Below, piece by piece: positions 59,829-64,000 of a stretch of 64,000 bases of DNA. The position numbers and the translations under genes were made by a program. Below the pieces are notes generated by a model that saw only the letters and a program-made list of their open reading frames with translations, was not told the DNA's origin and did no database searches. Numbering within the stretch: the first letter of the stretch is position 1; each line of letters starts with the position of its first letter. Source of the DNA: Mesorhizobium caraganae (lineage in GTDB: Bacteria > Pseudomonadota > Alphaproteobacteria > Rhizobiales > Rhizobiaceae); contig NZ_JAFCGY010000016.1 in the NCBI RefSeq assembly GCF_016836705.1, positions 62,001 through 126,000 on the forward strand, written 5' to 3'.

Positions 59829-61135
59829 GCGACAAGACCGAAAGAACCGACGTCGTCATCGTCGGCGCCGGTTTCACCGGGCTGTCGGCCGCGCTTGTGC
59901 TGAAGCAAGCCGGCATCGATGTCGTGCTGCTCGAAGCGCGCGACCGTGTCGGCGGCAGGGTAGAAGCGGTTCGCAACGGGCTTGGCGAACGGATCGACAG
60001 CGGCGGTCAGTTTTTCTGCGAAGACATGCCGGAGGTGACGGCGCTGGCGGCGGCCCGGGGCAAGGCCTTCGTCGAGACCTATGTGGATGGCGATTTCATC
60101 ACCCATCCGTCGCTGTCGGTCGAACAGGCCGAGCGGACCTATTACGGCGCGATGGCGATCCGCGAGCGCATGAATGCGATCGAGCCGGACGACCCTGCGA
60201 TCGCCGGCATGAGCGTTGCCACCTGGCTTGAACATCAGCCTGATCCCACTGACGCCAAGACGGCTTTCCGGTCGATGATCGAAGGCCTGTGGTGCCTGGC
60301 GATGGACAAGGTGCCGCTGTGGCACCTGATCGACAATGACCGCCGCATCACCAACGAGGTGCCGGAACTGCAATATTCGCTGCGCGAGACCATGCAGTCG
60401 CTGGCCGAGGATCTGGCTGGCGATCTCGGTGGCCGGGTGCGGTTGAACGAACCGGTCACGCGCATCGAGCACGGACCGCATGGCGTTCGTGTCGTCTCGG
60501 CCGGTAGCGTCATAGAGGCGCGAAAAGTGCTGGTCGCGCTTCCGCCGGCAACGGCCGCGAAGCTCGATTTCGCGCCGGCCTTGCCGTCGGTCCTCGAGAA
60601 GGCGCTTGGCGTCTGGGAAAGCGGCGCGGTGATCAAGCTGCTCGTGCGCTATCCCAAGCCGTTCTGGCGCGATCGCGATCTGTGCGGCATGGTGATGTGG
60701 CGCGATTTGCCGGGCCTGTTCGCCTGTGACGCCAGCAAGGATATCGACCACGCCGCACTCGTCGTCTTCGTCGGCGGCCCGCTGGCACTGCGCTGGCGCC
60801 CACTCGACGATGCTGCGCTGCGCGCGGAAGTAACGGCAAGGCTGGTGAGCGCCCTTGGTCCGGACGCGGCCGACATTATCGATTTCAGCCAGCGCGACTG
60901 GATCCAGGACCGCTGGAGCGGCGGCGCCTACAGCGACCTCATTGTCGATGTAACGGCACGGGATGCCGAACACACGATCCGCGCCGGCGCGGCTCCTGTC
61001 CATTTCGCATCGTCGGAACTGTCGCCGTCTTTTCCGGGCTATGTCGAAGGTGCGATCGTGATGGGGCGGATCGCTGCCAAAGAGATCGTAACCGAGCTTC
61101 AGTCCGCCATGGCCACCAAAGCCTCGGGATCGTAA
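59825..61135 (+). CDS. FAD-dependent flavin monoamine oxidase
   Basis: 436 residues from a TTG at 59825 overlapping the previous stop. FAD-binding VVIVGAGFTGLSAALVLKQAG and EARDRVGGRVEAV are followed by an amine-oxidase core; the C-terminal FAD contact is near FPGYVEGAIVMGRIAAKEI. No signal peptide. It oxidises a primary or secondary amine to imine and hydrogen peroxide. Its last 37 bases overlap the convergent potA-like gene. Confidence 0.9.
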   Translation: MSDKTERTDVVIVGAGFTGLSAALVLKQAGIDVVLLEARDRVGGRVEAVRNGLGERIDSGGQFFCEDMPEVTALAAARGKAFVETYVDGDFITHPSLSVEQAERTYYGAMAIRERMNAIEPDDPAIAGMSVATWLEHQPDPTDAKTAFRSMIEGLWCLAMDKVPLWHLIDNDRRITNEVPELQYSLRETMQSLAEDLAGDLGGRVRLNEPVTRIEHGPHGVRVVSAGSVIEARKVLVALPPATAAKLDFAPALPSVLEKALGVWESGAVIKLLVRYPKPFWRDRDLCGMVMWRDLPGLFACDASKDIDHAALVVFVGGPLALRWRPLDDAALRAEVTARLVSALGPDAADIIDFSQRDWIQDRWSGGAYSDLIVDVTARDAEHTIRAGAAPVHFASSELSPSFPGYVEGAIVMGRIAAKEIVTELQSAMATKASGS

Positions 61136-62217
61136 GCAAGGCGGATGGAGGTGCCGACCGGGATATCGTCGGCGCCGAAATCATTGGTCTCGGTCACCGA
61201 CAGCGGCTTTTCCAATCCGGGTATCTCGACGATCAGATGGGTGATCTCGCCAAAATAATGGCGCTCGACCACCTTGCCGGCGACCTCGAATTTGGCCGTC
61301 GCATTGTCCCACAGCACACGCAGGCGCTCCGGCCTGATGCCGAGCGTGGCACCGCCGCCATTGCGCACGAAGGCCTTCGGCTTGTCGGTCCTGACGCGAC
61401 CGAAGCCCAGCGTGTCGACGACCAGCGAGGCGGCATTCTCCTCGACGATCTCAGCCTTGACGAAGTTCATGCCGCCGAGGAAGTCGGCGACCTGGCGGTT
61501 GACCGGCCGCTGGTAGATTTCCTTGGGCGAGGCGACCTGCGCGATCTTGCCGCCGAACATCACGGCGATGCGGTCGGACATTGCCAGCGCCTCATACTGG
61601 TCGTGGGTGACGAGCACGAAGGTGATGCCGACCGCCTGCTGCAGCCGGCGCAACTCGACCTGCATCTGCTCTCGCAATTTCTTGTCGAGAGCCGACAGCG
61701 GCTCGTCGAGCAACAGCACCTTGGGCCGCATCACCAAAGCGCGAGCGAGCGCCACGCGTTGGCGCTGGCCGCCTGAAAGCTCGGTGGCGAGCCGCTTGCC
61801 GAGGCCTGTCAGCGACACTTGCGCCAGCGCCTCCTCGACGCGGCGCGTTTCTTCGGTTCCGCCAAGCTTCAGCCGCTTCAGCCCATAGGCGACATTCTGC
61901 TCGACGTTGAGATGCGGGAAGATGGCGTAGCTCTGGAACACCATGTTGGTCGGCCGGCGGTTGGCCGGGATGCCTTCCATCGACTGGCCGCCGACCGAGA
62001 TCGAACCGCTGGTCGGGTTGTCGAAACCGGCGATCATGCGCAGCAGCGTGGTCTTGCCGCAGCCGGAGGGACCGAGCAGCGAAAAGAACTCGCCTTCCCT
62101 GATGGTCAGAGTCGCGTCGTCGAGCGCCTTGAAGGCGCCGTAGCTGCGGGTGACGCTGCGGATCTCGATCATCGCTCGGTCGGTTTGGGGCCGTTCGGCC
62201 TGGGTTGGCTCAGGCAT
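61099..62217 (-). CDS. potA: PotA-type ABC transporter ATP-binding protein
   Basis: 372 residues from the ATG at 62217, GGGAGG upstream. Walker A GPSGCGKTT, signature LSGGQRQRVALARAL, Walker B VLLLDEPLSALD, and a C-terminal TOBE-type domain (about 270-372). It overlaps potC by eight bases. It energises a polyamine-type importer with the two permeases. Confidence 0.92.
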   Translation of the reverse strand: MPEPTQAERPQTDRAMIEIRSVTRSYGAFKALDDATLTIREGEFFSLLGPSGCGKTTLLRMIAGFDNPTSGSISVGGQSMEGIPANRRPTNMVFQSYAIFPHLNVEQNVAYGLKRLKLGGTEETRRVEEALAQVSLTGLGKRLATELSGGQRQRVALARALVMRPKVLLLDEPLSALDKKLREQMQVELRRLQQAVGITFVLVTHDQYEALAMSDRIAVMFGGKIAQVASPKEIYQRPVNRQVADFLGGMNFVKAEIVEENAASLVVDTLGFGRVRTDKPKAFVRNGGGATLGIRPERLRVLWDNATAKFEVAGKVVERHYFGEITHLIVEIPGLEKPLSVTETNDFGADDIPVGTSIRLAYDPEALVAMAD

Positions 62218-63034
62218 AGAGGCCTCCCTCGTTCTGGGTGCGCCTGGCCGCACGGCGGCGCAGGATCTCGGCAACGGTCATCAAGACAAAGGAGGCAACC
62301 AAGAGCAGCGTGCCCAGCGCCAGCACGCCCGGCAGCTTGGCGGCGAAGCGCAGCTGGCCCCAGATATAGATCGGCAGCGTCGTCTCGGTTCCGGTCAGGA
62401 AGAAGGCGATGACGAACTCGTCGAGCGAGATGGTGAAGCAGACGAGCAGGCTGGAAATGATCGCCGGCGCCACCATCGGCAGCGTCACCCGCCGGAAGGT
62501 GCCGAAGGCGCTCTCGCCGAGATCGGCGGAGGCCTCTTCAAGGCTGCGGTCGAAACCTTCGAAACCCGCGGTCAGAACCGTCATCGAATAGGGGATGCAG
62601 ATCAGGACATGGCCGAGCACGACGGTGAACAGCGACAGGCTGAGGCCGAGCTGCAGCATGACCAGCAGCATGGAGATGGCGAGGATGATTTCCGGCAGCA
62701 CCAGCGGCGCCATGATCAGGCCGTTGATGGTGCGGCGTCCGGGATAGCGATAGCGGGTGATCGAGCGGGCAGCGAGGATGCCGAGCAACGTCGCCAGCAC
62801 CGATGCCGAGACACCGACGATCAGGCTGTTCCAGGCGGCATCAAGCAGCGCCGGCGTCTTGGGCAGGTCTTCGTACCATTTCAGCGTATAGCCGGTGAGG
62901 GGAAACTTCGGCGTCGGCGCGGTGTTGATCGAGAAGATCGGCAGGAAGATCACGGGCAGATAGAGAAAGACGATGTAGAGGAAGGCGTAGGCGGTCAGCC
63001 AGCCGCCGGCAAAAAAGCGCCGCATCGCCGTCAT
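62210..63034 (-). CDS. potC: PotC-type ABC transporter permease
   Basis: 274 residues with about six membrane helices. The EAA loop EEASADLGESAFGTFRRVTLPMVAPA is seen near 170-195, and SLDEFVIAFFLTG matches polyamine permeases. It overlaps potB by four bases and potA by eight. Confidence 0.92.
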   Translation of the reverse strand: MTAMRRFFAGGWLTAYAFLYIVFLYLPVIFLPIFSINTAPTPKFPLTGYTLKWYEDLPKTPALLDAAWNSLIVGVSASVLATLLGILAARSITRYRYPGRRTINGLIMAPLVLPEIILAISMLLVMLQLGLSLSLFTVVLGHVLICIPYSMTVLTAGFEGFDRSLEEASADLGESAFGTFRRVTLPMVAPAIISSLLVCFTISLDEFVIAFFLTGTETTLPIYIWGQLRFAAKLPGVLALGTLLLVASFVLMTVAEILRRRAARRTQNEGGLYA

Positions 63035-63948
63035 CGCGCCAGCCTCTGAATGGCGCGGATGATGAGCACCGTGGCGCCTGCCATCAGCGACACGACCAGC
63101 ATGGTGGTGACCGAAAGTGCCGCGCCGAGCGGCCAGTTGGCGGCCTTGCCGAATTGCGCCTGGATGGCATTGGCGATCATCACGCCGTCCTTGCCGCCGA
63201 CCAACTTCGGGGTGACGTAATCGCCGACCGTCGGGATCATGACGATGAGCGCCGCCGAAATGACGCCAGGCGCCGACAGCGGCAGCGTCACCCGCAGGAA
63301 GGAGTGCAGCGGACCGTCGCCGAGATCGGTGGCCGCTTCGACCAGCGTGCGGTCGACCTTCTCCAGCGAGACGAAGATCGGCAGGATGGCGAAGGCCGCC
63401 CAGGCATGGGTCAGCGTGATGATGACGGCGCTGGAATTGTAGAGGAGTGCCGTCGACGGTTCGTCGATGATGCCGAGGCCCATCAGACCGGAATTGAGCA
63501 CGCCATTATAACCGAGGATCACCTTCCACGACATCACGCGCAGCAGATAGCTGGTCCAGAACGGGATGGTAATCAGGAACAGCCACAGGCTCTTGTGGCG
63601 GCCGCCGTGGAACGAGATGAAATAGGCAATCGGATAGGCGAGGATGACGGTGAAGAAGCTTACCGTCAGCGAGATGTAGAGCGAGCGCCAGAGGAGATCG
63701 CGGTAGATCGGCTCGGTCAGCGCGATGCGGTAGTTTTCCAGTGTAAAAGTGTGGTCGATGGTGAGGTAGTGCTGCGTCCAGAACGAATGGGCGAGCACCA
63801 CCAGGATCGGCAGCACAAGCAGGATCAAAGCGTAGACGAAGGTCGGGCTGATCAGGGCAAAGCCCTGAACGGATTCGGACTGCAGAAGGGCGTTTCGCCT
63901 AGCCCGCGTCATGCCGAACGCGGGCGACCGTTCGGCAGCCGCTGTCAT
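63031..63948 (-). CDS. potB: PotB-type ABC transporter permease
   Basis: 305 residues with about six membrane helices. The EAA loop VEAATDLGDGPLHSFLRVTLPLSAPG and PTVGDYVTPKLVGG are typical of PotB/PotH. It overlaps potC downstream and the partial gene upstream. Confidence 0.92.
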   Translation of the reverse strand: MTAAAERSPAFGMTRARRNALLQSESVQGFALISPTFVYALILLVLPILVVLAHSFWTQHYLTIDHTFTLENYRIALTEPIYRDLLWRSLYISLTVSFFTVILAYPIAYFISFHGGRHKSLWLFLITIPFWTSYLLRVMSWKVILGYNGVLNSGLMGLGIIDEPSTALLYNSSAVIITLTHAWAAFAILPIFVSLEKVDRTLVEAATDLGDGPLHSFLRVTLPLSAPGVISAALIVMIPTVGDYVTPKLVGGKDGVMIANAIQAQFGKAANWPLGAALSVTTMLVVSLMAGATVLIIRAIQRLAR

Positions 63949-64000
63949 TGCAGCGCTCCGGGCGTGATCTCGGTTGCTGGCTCGAACTGTTCCGCCATGC
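63945..64000 (-). CDS. 3' end of an upstream gene in the pot operon (cut by window edge)
   Basis: Only the last 17 or so codons are visible, ending EITPGALQ and a TGA that overlaps the potB start (ATGA). An ATG at 63998 is in frame but is probably internal. The overlap shows it belongs to the same operon. Its identity cannot be told. Confidence 0.45.
   Translation of the reverse strand, partial: MAEQFEPATEITPGALQ

Overview
The window looks like a chromosomal segment of a Mesorhizobium-type alphaproteobacterium (Hyphomicrobiales/Rhizobiales). The reasons are the high GC coding sequence, a PhyR-NepR-EcfG general stress locus, RpoH in place of a gammaproteobacterial-type arrangement, HWE/HisKA_2 kinases, and mosaic palindromic intergenic repeats of the kind common in this genus. 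I see no phage, plasmid, insertion sequence or CRISPR array. This is inference from gene content; no database search was run.

Layout. 1-10.3 kb is housekeeping: a truncated K+/H+ antiporter, gap and tkt (minus strand), a DUF4164-like gene with zapA, a single-cysteine peroxiredoxin, a persulfide-dioxygenase-like metallo-hydrolase, rpoH and rluD. 10.3-16.1 kb holds small genes: two VOC proteins, a tRNA-Glu(CTC), a glutathione S-transferase with a histone-H1-like tail, small secreted proteins, and a DUF2865-like gene that appears frameshifted. 16.2-27.7 kb has a 1583-residue multi-PAS hybrid kinase followed by a Pho-box-controlled pstSCAB-phoU-phoB phosphate operon. 27.7-32.5 kb is a xylose-type sugar ABC transporter (xylF-xylH-xylG) divergent from a ROK repressor, with two probable ROK operators between them.

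32.7-45.8 kb is the most striking part, a general-stress-response island. phyR and nepR-ecfG are divergent, each with a GGAAC-N16-CGTT promoter. Eight further copies of the same motif, all with exactly 16 bp between the boxes, sit upstream of a lipoprotein, a PAS-HWE kinase, a DUF1328 protein, a Crp/Fnr regulator, a DUF883-holin pair, a small membrane protein, a lipid-kinase-like gene and a three-repeat PRC-barrel protein. Three HWE/HisKA_2 kinases lie in the same block and are candidate inputs to PhyR.

45.9-64.0 kb is metabolic. It has a sulfatase/phosphonate-monoester-hydrolase family enzyme, an MhqO/MhqD-like pair with a GNAT protein, an M19 dipeptidase, and what may be one amine-catabolism locus. 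That locus consists of two paralogous FAD oxidoreductases, a GcvT-like protein and a small protein on the minus strand; a methyltransferase, a BetI-like TetR regulator, two tandem paralogous PotD-type binding proteins and an FAD amine oxidase on the plus strand; and a convergent PotABC-type transporter that runs off the right edge. The combination suggests uptake, oxidation and one-carbon recovery from a methylated amine or polyamine, but the substrate cannot be read from the sequence.
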